Below, piece by piece: positions 1 to 8,565 of a DNA stretch of 64,000 bases (its first letter is position 1; each line of letters opens with the position of its first letter). Position numbers and translations under genes: made by a program. The DNA lies in NCBI GenBank assembly GCA_013112575.1, contig JABFGG010000001.1, forward strand, positions 434,001 to 498,000, written 5' to 3'. The notes beneath the pieces are model-generated. The model was given only the letters and a program-made list of their open reading frames with translations. It did not search any database and was not told where the DNA came from. Source of the stretch: Chloroflexota bacterium (GTDB lineage Bacteria > Chloroflexota > Anaerolineae > Anaerolineales > UBA11579).

Positions 1-122
<122 letters not shown>

Positions 123-129
123 TTAACCG

Positions 130-2034
130 TTATTTTACTAGTTTTTGATAATGGCTAGTGCGATCATGGAATTCTTGTTGCCACAGTTCTAATGAGAGCA
201 AACCCCATAACTCGCGGCCGTATTTACTTTCACCTTCGAGTTGTTGCAGCAAATTACTGTAGTCGAACATATCACGTGATTTTGCCTTATTGCTTGAGAA
301 CACATCGACCAAGAACTCGCGGGCGGGCCCTTGTGCCCATTCGGAAATCGGAGTGGGAAATCCCATCTTGTCTTGGCGGTTAGCAATTGTAGGGGGGATA
401 ACTTGTCTATGCGCTTCCTTCAGGACCCGTTTCATCTCCCCGTTCATAAATTTAACATTGGATGGTATCGTAGCCGCAAATTCCACAAGAGGATGATCCA
501 AAAGCGGAACTCTCGATTCGAGGCCATGAGCCATGCTCATGCGATCCTCGACTTGAAGCAGAGCTGGCAACAAACTTTTGAAATCAAAATGCGTCATTTT
601 GTCAAAGTAGGATTCCTTGCCAACATTGTTCCCATTAAATATCGACTTGAAGCTTTCAAATGGTGAATAGTCCAATTGATCTTGCCACTTAATATTGCTT
701 GCAAGAGTAGGGCCTCGATTAATGATCCTGAAATACCTTTCTTCCATATCTCCAAATAGACCATCTTCCCAGAAATATTGCATTAGGGGTTTATAGTTTC
801 TTAGCGCTCCCAAGTTAGGGAGAATGGACTCGTAGGTAACAATGAAATTGCCGTTTTGGATTGTTCCATCTATGGCAGCTTTTATCACCTGCTCAAAATA
901 TGCAATCAGGTAACGCGCATACCCGCCAAATATCTCATCACCACCCTGCCCTCCCAGTACAACCTTCCGGTGTTCTGATGCCGCCTTCGATACCATAAAT
1001 TGGGGAAAGGCACCTGGGCCCGCTACGGGGTAATCCAGATGATAAATGGTTTTACGTATGTTGTTGAGGAAATCATCTGCTGTAATATCAATCTCGATCA
1101 ATTCCGTGTTCACATTATTAGCTAGTTCCCTTGCGTAGTAGCTCTCGTCATAATCTCGACCCATTTGGAACTTTCCCGTGAAGGATAAAAACGGGTCTTT
1201 CGAATAGCTACTTGCCAAGGACGTAACAATGCTTGAGTCAAGTCCACCACTCAAATAACTTCCTACTGGTACATCACTCCGCAAGTGGTATTTAACTGAT
1301 TCCGAAACCAATGCGCGGAGGCGCTCCGTAAAGAATTTATCCGTGTGCTCAAAGTCTAAATCGTAATAGACTTCCCAGTACCTTTGAACATTAACCACCC
1401 CATTTTTCACGGTCAGTGTGTGTCCAGGTTGAAGTTCGTGGATATTCTTGAACAGGGTTTTGCCGTGAAGACAGAATTGGAATGTCAAATAATCAAGCAA
1501 TCCTTCCGGATCAGTTTCAATTGTAGGGAGAAATGGAAGAAGGGCCTTCGCTTCAGATGCAAAATAAAACACACCGTCCACGATCGTGTAGTAAAAAGGT
1601 TTAATCCCAAAACGGTCGCGTGCACAAAATAATGTCCTCTTCTTTTCATCCCATAAGGCAAATGCAAACATCCCACGAAAGCGGTTCACGCACTCAGAGT
1701 CCCATTTTTCGTAGGCATGCAGAATTACCTCTGTATCAGAACTTGTAATAAAGTTCTCTCGACCTAACTCTCTGGCTAACTCAAGGTAATTGTATATTTC
1801 ACCGTTGTAAGTGATCCAGTTTTTTTGCGGATCACACATAGGCTGATCCCCCGTCTCTAAGTCAATAATGCTCAGTCGCCTGTGAGCGAAACCAATATGA
1901 CCCTGCTCGTGAAGCCAGGAAGCGTAACCATCTGGTCCACGGTGGGCCTGAATCTGGTTCATGGCCACTAGAGTATGTTGCAGTTGGGGAAGTTTTTCCT
2001 GCTTGAGGCTAAACGCACCTGCAATTCCGCACAT
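130..2034 (-). CDS. AsnB-type glutamine-dependent amidotransferase (634 aa)
   Basis: Asparagine synthetase (glutamine-hydrolysing) family. Cys2 after the initiator Met is the glutaminase nucleophile, and residues 2 to about 210 form the class II amidotransferase domain (HRGPDG near 31, ITYNGEIYNY near 74). The ATP-pyrophosphatase domain carries SGGLDSS at about 262-268 and GGQGGDE further on. Length is typical of the family. Being one of four intact copies in a glycan locus, it probably amidates a sugar uronic acid or a related carboxylate rather than making free asparagine; that is inference. The start is fixed by the MCGI motif. Upstream (2089-2375) lies the decayed tail of a CgeB-like glycosyltransferase, so the original order was GT then asnB. 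A second, ruined copy of this gene sits at 4398-4595. Confidence 0.9.
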   Translation of the reverse strand: MCGIAGAFSLKQEKLPQLQHTLVAMNQIQAHRGPDGYASWLHEQGHIGFAHRRLSIIDLETGDQPMCDPQKNWITYNGEIYNYLELARELGRENFITSSDTEVILHAYEKWDSECVNRFRGMFAFALWDEKKRTLFCARDRFGIKPFYYTIVDGVFYFASEAKALLPFLPTIETDPEGLLDYLTFQFCLHGKTLFKNIHELQPGHTLTVKNGVVNVQRYWEVYYDLDFEHTDKFFTERLRALVSESVKYHLRSDVPVGSYLSGGLDSSIVTSLASSYSKDPFLSFTGKFQMGRDYDESYYARELANNVNTELIEIDITADDFLNNIRKTIYHLDYPVAGPGAFPQFMVSKAASEHRKVVLGGQGGDEIFGGYARYLIAYFEQVIKAAIDGTIQNGNFIVTYESILPNLGALRNYKPLMQYFWEDGLFGDMEERYFRIINRGPTLASNIKWQDQLDYSPFESFKSIFNGNNVGKESYFDKMTHFDFKSLLPALLQVEDRMSMAHGLESRVPLLDHPLVEFAATIPSNVKFMNGEMKRVLKEAHRQVIPPTIANRQDKMGFPTPISEWAQGPAREFLVDVFSSNKAKSRDMFDYSNLLQQLEGESKYGRELWGLLSLELWQQEFHDRTSHYQKLVK

Positions 2035-2088
2035 ATGAAGATATTGCCCTTATTTCCAATTTGATAGATTTGCAATAAGCTAGCCAGT

Positions 2089-2375
2089 TTACCGCAAAAT
2101 AGTCTTGATGATCTTCCTAATCAGTGAAAAAGAATATAAAAACCGCACAAAATTCGCAATAGCTTCGTTCTTTCTGAACAATTTGTAGGCCGGGTCGATT
2201 GCGAATCTTATCACACCTTTTTGTGAGCGATTTGCTCCCCCTTCTTTGAAGTATTGTAAAGGTCTGCGGATTGGGACTTGATCCAATTTTGATACTTTCG
2301 TAACTTCCAGCGGAGAGCTTGCATCATACTGCCAAGCAACAGATTCGGTAATTAGATACCGGTGAGCTTTATGCT
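2089..2375 (-). pseudogene. C-terminal remnant of a CgeB-like glycosyltransferase
   Basis: The minus strand here encodes about 95 residues that match the C-terminus of the intact glycosyltransferase at 4647-6020. Both have the PLQYFKEGG stretch, an NRSQ motif, IRFAIDP followed by a YKLF motif, and an FIRFLYS/FVRFLYS-like ending. The match extends upstream of any usable start codon (an AWQYDASSPLEV-like stretch against GWQVDSGSPIVV), and an in-frame TAG lies at 2376-2378. The N-terminal roughly 360 codons are gone. It precedes the intact asnB at 130-2034 exactly as the intact glycosyltransferase precedes the broken asnB at 4398-4595, so it is half of an old duplicated GT-asnB unit. A short independent 65-residue protein from 2286 is possible but unlikely. 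Confidence 0.8.
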
Positions 2376-2413
2376 ATTCAAGACAATGCTTTCTGTGTGC
2401 CCAAGAATGAATG

Positions 2414-4138
2414 TCATCTTGAGCCTTGGAGGTTATTGATGAAATCAGGCTCTTCTCCAAGCCACTCAGCTTCAATTGCGTCTATCCAAAAAATTTCTCC
2501 GGTACTAGAAAATAGTTGCAGAATTGCCTGTGTTGAACTGGTGCGTATCCAAAACTCTGCTGTCGAATTGTTTTGGTTCGTTTCTACTATTTGCACAGCC
2601 TTCAAGGGAAATAGTGCCAATGGAGGCTGTTCTCCATCTATGCCATAGTAAGTTATTTTGATATATCCTGGGGATTCAGTTGTGATTATCAGAGTATCCA
2701 ACATTTCCATTGTATTTCCGCCCCCACCAAGATAATAATTCCCAACTTTCCCAGCAACATTTGTGTCAGCAGTCAACCTGGCAATATCATTATTACTTTT
2801 ATCAACAATGCCAACGGCAAATAAGGAAGAATTATGGCTCATTGACGTGAAATCTATTTCAAGTGGAAAAGACATTATTTGTGCCTGCCCATAAGAAAAA
2901 GGAAAACCGTTCACAAAAATCTTTTTATGTGCACTCACAAAATCAAACGAATGAAAATCTAAGAGGTAGTCATCTTCGACAGGCACAATTGGCATGTTAC
3001 TTACATAGCTCCCGCCCCACGGCTCGTCAACAACTTTAAATAAGTGCCAGCCGTCCATTGAACTGGCCAGCTCTTCAAGAGAAGCAATCTCTCCGCTTTG
3101 ATCGTATTCAGCAGATGAATAATAGAATAAGCCAAAGGTAGGGTCAAACATATGCCATTTGTCGTCATAATACACTTCAGCAACGGCATGGCTTCCTTGA
3201 TAAGGCAATCCGAAGAGCCCTATATACCGAGTTGGCAAATTTGCTAGTTGAAGCAATGAGGTGAAACTGACGCTCATCCCACCACAAATTGCGTACCCAT
3301 CTTGAAGTATTTTTGTGGCATTTCCTTGATTGCTTTTTAGCTCTAGAGTAGTTGTTACATATTGCATCACTGCGATGGCTATTTCTTCATCTTCGAGATT
3401 ATCAATGCCACTAGGGAATATGATGTCAAGAACACTCTGCAGAAAAACTTGATCCTCGTGGGGAGCAATGATCAAGTTCTCGATTGTTGGTTCTGGTGAT
3501 TGGGACAGAATGACATTGGCTTTGGTTCTCCATATTTCCAAGGGGTCTTGAAGCGTAGCCGTAATCATCTTGCTTTGCTGTATTTGGTTCAATTGCTGGA
3601 ATCCAGATGCAACCACAAAGCCGGAAAACAAAACCGCGAGGATTACGAAGCTGAAAAACACAAGCAGATTAACTTTCTCAGCTTTATTGAAAATCCATGC
3701 TACCGATAGTAACCCGATGTAAGTCCACCAAATTAATATTAGTCCGTAGCTGATCCACATAATCCGCAAATCGCTGAACCAGAGTGCCCCCCATGCCATT
3801 ATGAGAGTTGCTAGACTTATCACGGAAGCGACAACTACGATTCTTGAGGGAACGAAGAAATTCATATTTGATCGTAATAAGAGCATGGAAATAAAATTTG
3901 CGAATTGGTTAGATGTGAGAATCAGCAAACCTGCGAGTGAAATCAGTAGAAACAGGGTTGAATAGCCTATCCCGCTTACACCCATCATCGGAAAAGTTAT
4001 TGCATCTCTAATCAAATCTAGAATAGCCAATATCAATGCTGGGGCAAAAGCTAGCAGAGACATGACACTCACTTTAACAGATATGATCTCCCTTGCATCA
4101 GTAGGTTGGAATTTCATAAACCGTTGGTTTACTGGCAT
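2414..4138 (-). CDS. Membrane protein with transglutaminase-like domain
   Basis: 574 residues. The first 180 hold about five or six hydrophobic segments (roughly 22-50, 58-90, 98-120, 125-150, 157-177). A soluble region follows, with a transglutaminase-like papain-fold core: Cys275 in YAICGGMS, His307 in GSHAVAEVYY, and Asp322 in WHMFDPTFG, the order and spacing of the Cys-His-Asp triad in bacterial transglutaminase-like proteins. The C-terminal 200 residues look beta-rich and show no family I recognise. It is probably anchored in the membrane with the catalytic domain outside, but substrate and role (proteolysis, cross-linking or amide chemistry) are unknown. It sits between the two halves of a duplicated GT-asnB unit, and neither neighbour overlaps it. 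Confidence 0.7.
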   Translation of the reverse strand: MPVNQRFMKFQPTDAREIISVKVSVMSLLAFAPALILAILDLIRDAITFPMMGVSGIGYSTLFLLISLAGLLILTSNQFANFISMLLLRSNMNFFVPSRIVVVASVISLATLIMAWGALWFSDLRIMWISYGLILIWWTYIGLLSVAWIFNKAEKVNLLVFFSFVILAVLFSGFVVASGFQQLNQIQQSKMITATLQDPLEIWRTKANVILSQSPEPTIENLIIAPHEDQVFLQSVLDIIFPSGIDNLEDEEIAIAVMQYVTTTLELKSNQGNATKILQDGYAICGGMSVSFTSLLQLANLPTRYIGLFGLPYQGSHAVAEVYYDDKWHMFDPTFGLFYYSSAEYDQSGEIASLEELASSMDGWHLFKVVDEPWGGSYVSNMPIVPVEDDYLLDFHSFDFVSAHKKIFVNGFPFSYGQAQIMSFPLEIDFTSMSHNSSLFAVGIVDKSNNDIARLTADTNVAGKVGNYYLGGGGNTMEMLDTLIITTESPGYIKITYYGIDGEQPPLALFPLKAVQIVETNQNNSTAEFWIRTSSTQAILQLFSSTGEIFWIDAIEAEWLGEEPDFINNLQGSR

Positions 4139-4397
4139 AAGACTCCTCGATCAATTCATAAATATTCCAAATTGGACCGTAGTTTATCCTAGACGATGCA
4201 TACCCCCACTATCTTCACGTAAAACCTTGACAAGCCCCCTATGAATGGCCCTTCACGCGCAATGTTATGCTTTCGTACAGTAATGGAACTCCATTTGCTG
4301 CAAATTTTATTAATCTCCAGAGGAGACGTAAATACTGTATGCGGAGCTGTGGCTCCCTCAGTTGAACGATCATATTGCCCTCTTTCGACCTCGATTA

Positions 4398-4595
4398 TTA
4401 TGAGTAACTTTCACCGCCGAGTTGTTGCAGCAAATTGCTGTTATCGAACATATCACGTGATCTTGCCTTATTGCTTGAGAACACATCTGCCAATTGGTCC
4501 ACGGTAGGCCTGAATCTGTTCATGGCCGCCAGAGTGTGCTCAAGATTGGAAATCTTTTCTTACTTCAGCCTAATCGCCCCTGCAATACCGCACAT
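4398..4595 (-). pseudogene. Internally deleted asnB pseudogene
   Basis: The minus strand begins MCGIAGAIRLK, nearly the N-terminus of the asnB at 130-2034, then hits a TAA where the intact copy has Gln12. Homology continues (ISNLEHTLAAMN), loses one base (frameshift), and at about 4490-4500 jumps directly into the C-terminal part of the same gene (DVFSSNKARSRDMFDNSNLL, then a QQL motif), removing roughly 550 codons. It therefore carries a nonsense change, a frameshift and a large internal deletion. The intact glycosyltransferase at 4647-6020 lies directly upstream. The 259 bases between this remnant and the transglutaminase-like gene (4139-4397) show only a small GGAGC/GCTCC hairpin at 4343-4356 and no gene. 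Confidence 0.88.
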
Positions 4596-4646
4596 TATTA
4601 AATCTTGACTTGCTTCAATTCAGAGATTTGTCTAATTTAAATTTAT

Positions 4647-6020
4647 TCAGTAACGCAGTAAAAAATTTATGATCTTTCGGGCCATTGGAATCGAGTAAAG
4701 AAACCGAATAAAACTTGCAAAGACGGGAATCCTTTGAAATAATTTGTAGACTGGATCGATTGCGAATCTTATCAAACCTTGTTGTGAGCGATTTTCTCCC
4801 CCTTCTTTGAAATACTGCAAGGGCGTGTCAATTGGGACTTTATCAATATTTGAAGCTTGGGGCACGACAATAGGAGATCCCGAATCAACTTGCCAACCAG
4901 CAATCCCAGTAATAATCTTTGCTGAATTACGAGAAAGAACTCTCTCCTTTATTATCTCGTCAAATCCCTTTACAAATTGCTCGTAACTGTATTTGCCTGA
5001 AGAGATTATATCTACATATGCTCTTTCAATCATTGAAGATAAGTATTGAATATCAAATATCTTGGCTATAACATCTTCGATATTTGAGAAATCCTTCTTT
5101 AATGGGATGAAATGGACATTCGGTTTAACAATTCCTGAGTATTCCCCTTCAAATAATACTAGCCCCGTGCGCATTGCGATCGCCTCAAAGACGCGCGGGG
5201 AAATTTGATTCATCATCACAGGACCCTCATGTTCGGCGACGTACAAACCATACAAATCATCGTAGGTTAGGCTTGGGTTCTGATCCAATGCCTGGGTAAC
5301 GTTTTTTTGGATTTCCCCATTCTCATCAAAGACATTGGATCCAGATTCTGCACCCAGAGTTACCCGGCAATTTTCAAGAAATTTATACCATCCATCTCCG
5401 TATATTCTCTTATTCATAAGCCATTCAATATCAGATCTAATTCCCCTTTCTTCACATATTTCCTTCACTTTTTTACCAATTATGTATTTTTCCCGTGCCA
5501 AATCTCCATACCAGGCAGGCAATTCGCGGCCTCTATAACCGACCATATTCTCCCGATCATCAAGTGCAAGTCTACTCTGAGATTTGCTTGCACTTGATGG
5601 GACAAATCCAGTAAGTGTGTTAATAAATTCCACATCTTCGAATTGGGTGGGCGGGTATATCTGCGAAATATATTTTTCTGGAACGCAGGTATAGACAAGC
5701 TGAAAATTCAAGTCATTTATCCATTTTCTTGCTATTTCTGTGTTTTCATATTCATCCTGTATGAATAGGATCTTATACCCTTGATAATCGCGTAATTCAC
5801 TAGCTGCACTCTCCGAAATGTGCCAAGTAAGACTAAGTCGGACGGAATAATGTACTACAACAACATCAAACACAGATAAGTCGATTTCAATCCGACTGTC
5901 TCGTGTACCCGGTAGGTAAAAAACTCTATTCTTTGAATACATTGAAAATGCATCCAAATGCTCTAATATGGTTTTGATATGAGTAGTGTATTGGTCATAA
6001 AGAATTAAAATATCATACAT
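4647..6020 (-). CDS. CgeB-like GT-B glycosyltransferase (457 aa)
   Basis: Predicted sugar transferase of the CgeB/DUF3880-like GT-B type. The N-terminal half (about 1-160) has an alternating strand-helix pattern (DILILYDQY, VFDVVVVHYS, YKILFIQDEY). The C-terminal half has the blocks RGRELPAWYG, GAESGSNVFDENGEIQ and ISPRVFEAIAMR, followed by PLKKDFSN. The same blocks occur in the paralogue at 10667-12139. The last 60 residues are basic and hydrophobic and may dock on the membrane. The family assignment is by pattern; donor and acceptor are unknown. Its C-terminus is duplicated as the remnant at 2089-2375, and its downstream asnB is destroyed (4398-4595), so it may now depend on another amidotransferase. 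Confidence 0.65.
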   Translation of the reverse strand: MYDILILYDQYTTHIKTILEHLDAFSMYSKNRVFYLPGTRDSRIEIDLSVFDVVVVHYSVRLSLTWHISESAASELRDYQGYKILFIQDEYENTEIARKWINDLNFQLVYTCVPEKYISQIYPPTQFEDVEFINTLTGFVPSSASKSQSRLALDDRENMVGYRGRELPAWYGDLAREKYIIGKKVKEICEERGIRSDIEWLMNKRIYGDGWYKFLENCRVTLGAESGSNVFDENGEIQKNVTQALDQNPSLTYDDLYGLYVAEHEGPVMMNQISPRVFEAIAMRTGLVLFEGEYSGIVKPNVHFIPLKKDFSNIEDVIAKIFDIQYLSSMIERAYVDIISSGKYSYEQFVKGFDEIIKERVLSRNSAKIITGIAGWQVDSGSPIVVPQASNIDKVPIDTPLQYFKEGGENRSQQGLIRFAIDPVYKLFQRIPVFASFIRFLYSIPMARKIINFLLRY

Positions 6021-6440
6021 TTTTCACCCAATTACGGAAAAATTGCCCACAATTATCTTATCAGTGTTATTGCTATCTATTGTTATTAAATTCTAGTGTA
6101 TCGCCCCTCATGGGGGAAACCATCGGCACAATACTAACCTACGCTTATTATGAAATCAATTTTAGCTTTTTGACAAATATCCATGGATTGATGATAACCA
6201 ACAGATATTAAATTCATGCTCTCATCATTAGACCACAGCCATATAAAGAAGGCAATTGTGCTAAAAATATTTCCGGAAAAAACCGACCTCCAACCACTAG
6301 TGACTGATCGATTACACCATTTGTTTATTTGGAAACTTCACTTTTTTCCTTACGACATTAGGACATAGTAGAGTAAAATTCCAGTACATCCATTGTGAAA
6401 CTGTTGATCAAGTGCAATTTCAATTTACTTCAGGTGATTT
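6021..6440. other. AT-rich divergent intergenic region
   Basis: 420 bases between a minus-strand glycosyltransferase and a plus-strand methyltransferase, so it should hold start signals for both. On the plus strand there is a perfect TTGACA at 6170-6175 with GATAAC 17 bases later. Nearer the gene there is ACGACA at 6352-6357 with TAAAAT 16 bases later. I found no protein-like frame and no trace of the neighbouring asnB or GT duplications. No convincing operator was seen. Confidence 0.5.
6352..6379 (+). promoter_or_regulatory. Candidate sigma70-type promoter for the 6441 methyltransferase
   Basis: ACGACA (4 of 6 to the -35 consensus), a 16-base spacer and TAAAAT (5 of 6 to the -10). It would start transcription near 6387, about 55 bases before the ATG, which has AGGTGAT just upstream as ribosome binding site. 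An alternative further up is TTGACA at 6170 with GATAAC at 6193. The region is AT-rich, so chance matches are likely. Confidence 0.3.
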
Positions 6441-7418
6441 ATGAAACGGGCAAAAACATTCTTAAGCAAATTAATTAGATTCTTAAGATCACAATTTGCA
6501 AAAGAGACGTCTCTTCCTCATGAAGTGCCCATTCCTATTCAACGTTATGTTCGAAGTGAGGCGAATGAAGTTACAAATTATTGGACCAAACACACAGTTC
6601 AATCCACGCCATTTAAAAATGCTAGAGAATCCCTAAAGTATGTTGATTGGATTGATGAGCAGTATCCCTTATATCATGAATTTATGCAATTATATCTCCC
6701 TTTCAACAATCAGGTAGTCCTTGATTATGGGTGTGGCCCTGCAAATGACCTGGTTGGCTTCTTACATTATTCTGCCGCAAAAAAAGTAATCGGGGTAGAT
6801 GTATCAGAAAAAGCACTTCGCCTTGGTTCTTATCGTTTGGGATTGCATGATTTTGATCCCCAGCGGATTGAGCTGATTCTTATCACAGAATCAATTGTCG
6901 GGACCCCGCTCGAGGATGCATCTGTCGATTACATCCACTCCCAGGGCGTCTTGCACCATACAACAAATCCAGAAGGGATTTTAGGTGAATTTTTTCGAAT
7001 ATTGAAACCTGGCTCGCAGGCGCGTATTATGGTTTATAATTATTTCAGTATTTTTGTCCAGCTTTTTATCGCCTACAAACGCATGATAATTGACGATGCC
7101 TACAAAGGGCTGACGCTGCCTGAAGCCTTTACCAGAAGCACTGACGGAAAAGACTGTCCCATTTCTTTTTATAATCGGCCAGAAGAGTTTATCGCAATGT
7201 GTACAGAGGCTGGTTTTCAAACTGAATATGTTGGCGGATACTTTAATATCATGGAGCTTGATTGGTTAAAAAAATATCAGGCGCGCGCAATGAAGGATGA
7301 TCGACTAGCAACCGAACACCGCGAATTTATTAGTAATTTATCATTTGATCAATCTGGCTACCCCCTCTATCAAGACAAACATGCAGGCATAGGAGGTGTA
7401 TATCTGCTAAGTAAATAA
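6441..7418 (+). CDS. Class I SAM-dependent methyltransferase (325 aa)
   Basis: SAM-dependent methyltransferase with Rossmann motif I VVLDYGCGPAND at about residue 93, the acidic strand-2 end VIGVDVSEKAL, and the post-motif GVLHHTTNPEGILGEFFRIL with KPG near 180-200, all typical of the Methyltransf_11/25 group. A 90-residue N-terminal extension, basic at its start, precedes the fold and may contact the acceptor. It is the only plus-strand gene in the first 18 kb and stands alone, facing a glycosyltransferase convergently with a 28-base gap. It probably methylates a sugar or lipid-linked sugar in this locus; acceptor unknown. The ATG has a good AGGTGAT ribosome binding site. Confidence 0.8.
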   Translation: MKRAKTFLSKLIRFLRSQFAKETSLPHEVPIPIQRYVRSEANEVTNYWTKHTVQSTPFKNARESLKYVDWIDEQYPLYHEFMQLYLPFNNQVVLDYGCGPANDLVGFLHYSAAKKVIGVDVSEKALRLGSYRLGLHDFDPQRIELILITESIVGTPLEDASVDYIHSQGVLHHTTNPEGILGEFFRILKPGSQARIMVYNYFSIFVQLFIAYKRMIIDDAYKGLTLPEAFTRSTDGKDCPISFYNRPEEFIAMCTEAGFQTEYVGGYFNIMELDWLKKYQARAMKDDRLATEHREFISNLSFDQSGYPLYQDKHAGIGGVYLLSK

Positions 7419-7446
7419 CTAGGACATCACACCCATTGATTACTGG

Positions 7447-8565
7447 CTAGGGTTCTTGAATTAAGGACTCGATCTTATCAATAAGTTCAAGGAACCGAAC
7501 GCTATAATCTTGTTTTTTGGCTGTAGCCAAACGCTTATTAATCGTGTCTACATCAAAGCGCGACTTGGCTACCTTTCTCAATGCTGCTGCAAATTCTTGG
7601 TGGGTGTTGACTATTTCAAATAAATCACCAAAGGAATCTAGCGCGATTATCGGTACACTTACGACTGGTAGTCCGCTCGCGACATATTCAAAGGCTTTCA
7701 GGGGAAGCGAAGCTTTAATCAAACTATTCTGAATGAATGGAATGATACCGACTGTAGCCTTTAACGCATATGCTCGAATTCGTTCAGGTTCTAAATAGCC
7801 TAAATGTTTAACATTTTCTTGATGCAGCGATCTCAGCGCACCTTTATACTTCTTATCTAAGAGTCCACAAAGCCAGAAATCCCAGTCTGGCATCGATTCC
7901 ACAAGTTCGCGAAGCAACGCCCAGTCTATTCGATTATTTATTCCCCCTTGATAAAAGGCGATATTTCGATCTTTTTTGCTATCTGCGATCCGCAAAATCT
8001 CTTCATCCTTCAATCCCCAGAAACTGTAATCACACCCATTAGGGAGGAGGATTTTTTCTCCTTCGTATGTACCATCGCGTTCGTAAGAATCCAATACTGC
8101 TTCCGACACAGCAACCAACAGGTCAATATGGCGTAGGTTTTCACGGAGCAGCTCAATAAAATCCTCGCTAAGCCCATACTCGGGTGCAAAATAAGCCTCA
8201 GTAGCGTGAAACACCTTCAATGGTGAAAATCGGCGCTGAATGAAGTCAATAAAATTGGGATTAAAAATCCACAGCATTGGTTTCATGAACCCCCGCTCAA
8301 GAAGGGCATCATTTATCAAATCGTTTTGCTTGGGACCGTAATACTTGTAAACATGGAGAATATCTAATCCCTCGATTTCCGTCTCTTCCAATACTTTTCG
8401 GGTTCCAAGTAAGTCCGGCTGAACGAATATCACTGGAAGATACTTTGCAAAACGGGAGGCATAATGATAACGGTTGCTGCGTGGTTCTGTCCTCCAATTG
8501 GACCAAGTTAGAAATACAACACAGTCGAAATCTGCTTCCAGAGAATTTGGATCAGGCGAGGTCAT
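7447..8565 (-). CDS. GT-B glycosyltransferase (372 aa), coupled to AsnB
   Basis: Glycosyltransferase of the GT1/GT4-like group. The N-terminal domain begins with CVVFLTWSNW and VIFVQPDL. The C-terminal nucleotide-sugar domain shows NIAFYQGGINNRIDW, VGIIPF and KAFEYVASGLPVVSVPI, the latter being the donor-binding helix region of TuaH-like enzymes. No membrane segment is seen. The first 14 bases overlap the end of the upstream asnB (8552-10501), so translation is probably coupled. An AsnB followed by an overlapping GT recurs at 33307-36458 and 52350-55233, suggesting that the two products act on the same residue. Donor sugar is unknown. Confidence 0.8.
   Translation of the reverse strand: MTSPDPNSLEADFDCVVFLTWSNWRTEPRSNRYHYASRFAKYLPVIFVQPDLLGTRKVLEETEIEGLDILHVYKYYGPKQNDLINDALLERGFMKPMLWIFNPNFIDFIQRRFSPLKVFHATEAYFAPEYGLSEDFIELLRENLRHIDLLVAVSEAVLDSYERDGTYEGEKILLPNGCDYSFWGLKDEEILRIADSKKDRNIAFYQGGINNRIDWALLRELVESMPDWDFWLCGLLDKKYKGALRSLHQENVKHLGYLEPERIRAYALKATVGIIPFIQNSLIKASLPLKAFEYVASGLPVVSVPIIALDSFGDLFEIVNTHQEFAAALRKVAKSRFDVDTINKRLATAKKQDYSVRFLELIDKIESLIQEP

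Noticed and set aside
130..2034. Housekeeping asparagine synthetase
   Set aside because: Four intact homologues in one glycan locus, three overlapping GT genes, make a single housekeeping role unlikely, though not excluded for one of them.
4343..4356. GGAGC/GCTCC hairpin as a terminator
   Set aside because: Only a five-base stem with no T run; too weak to call.
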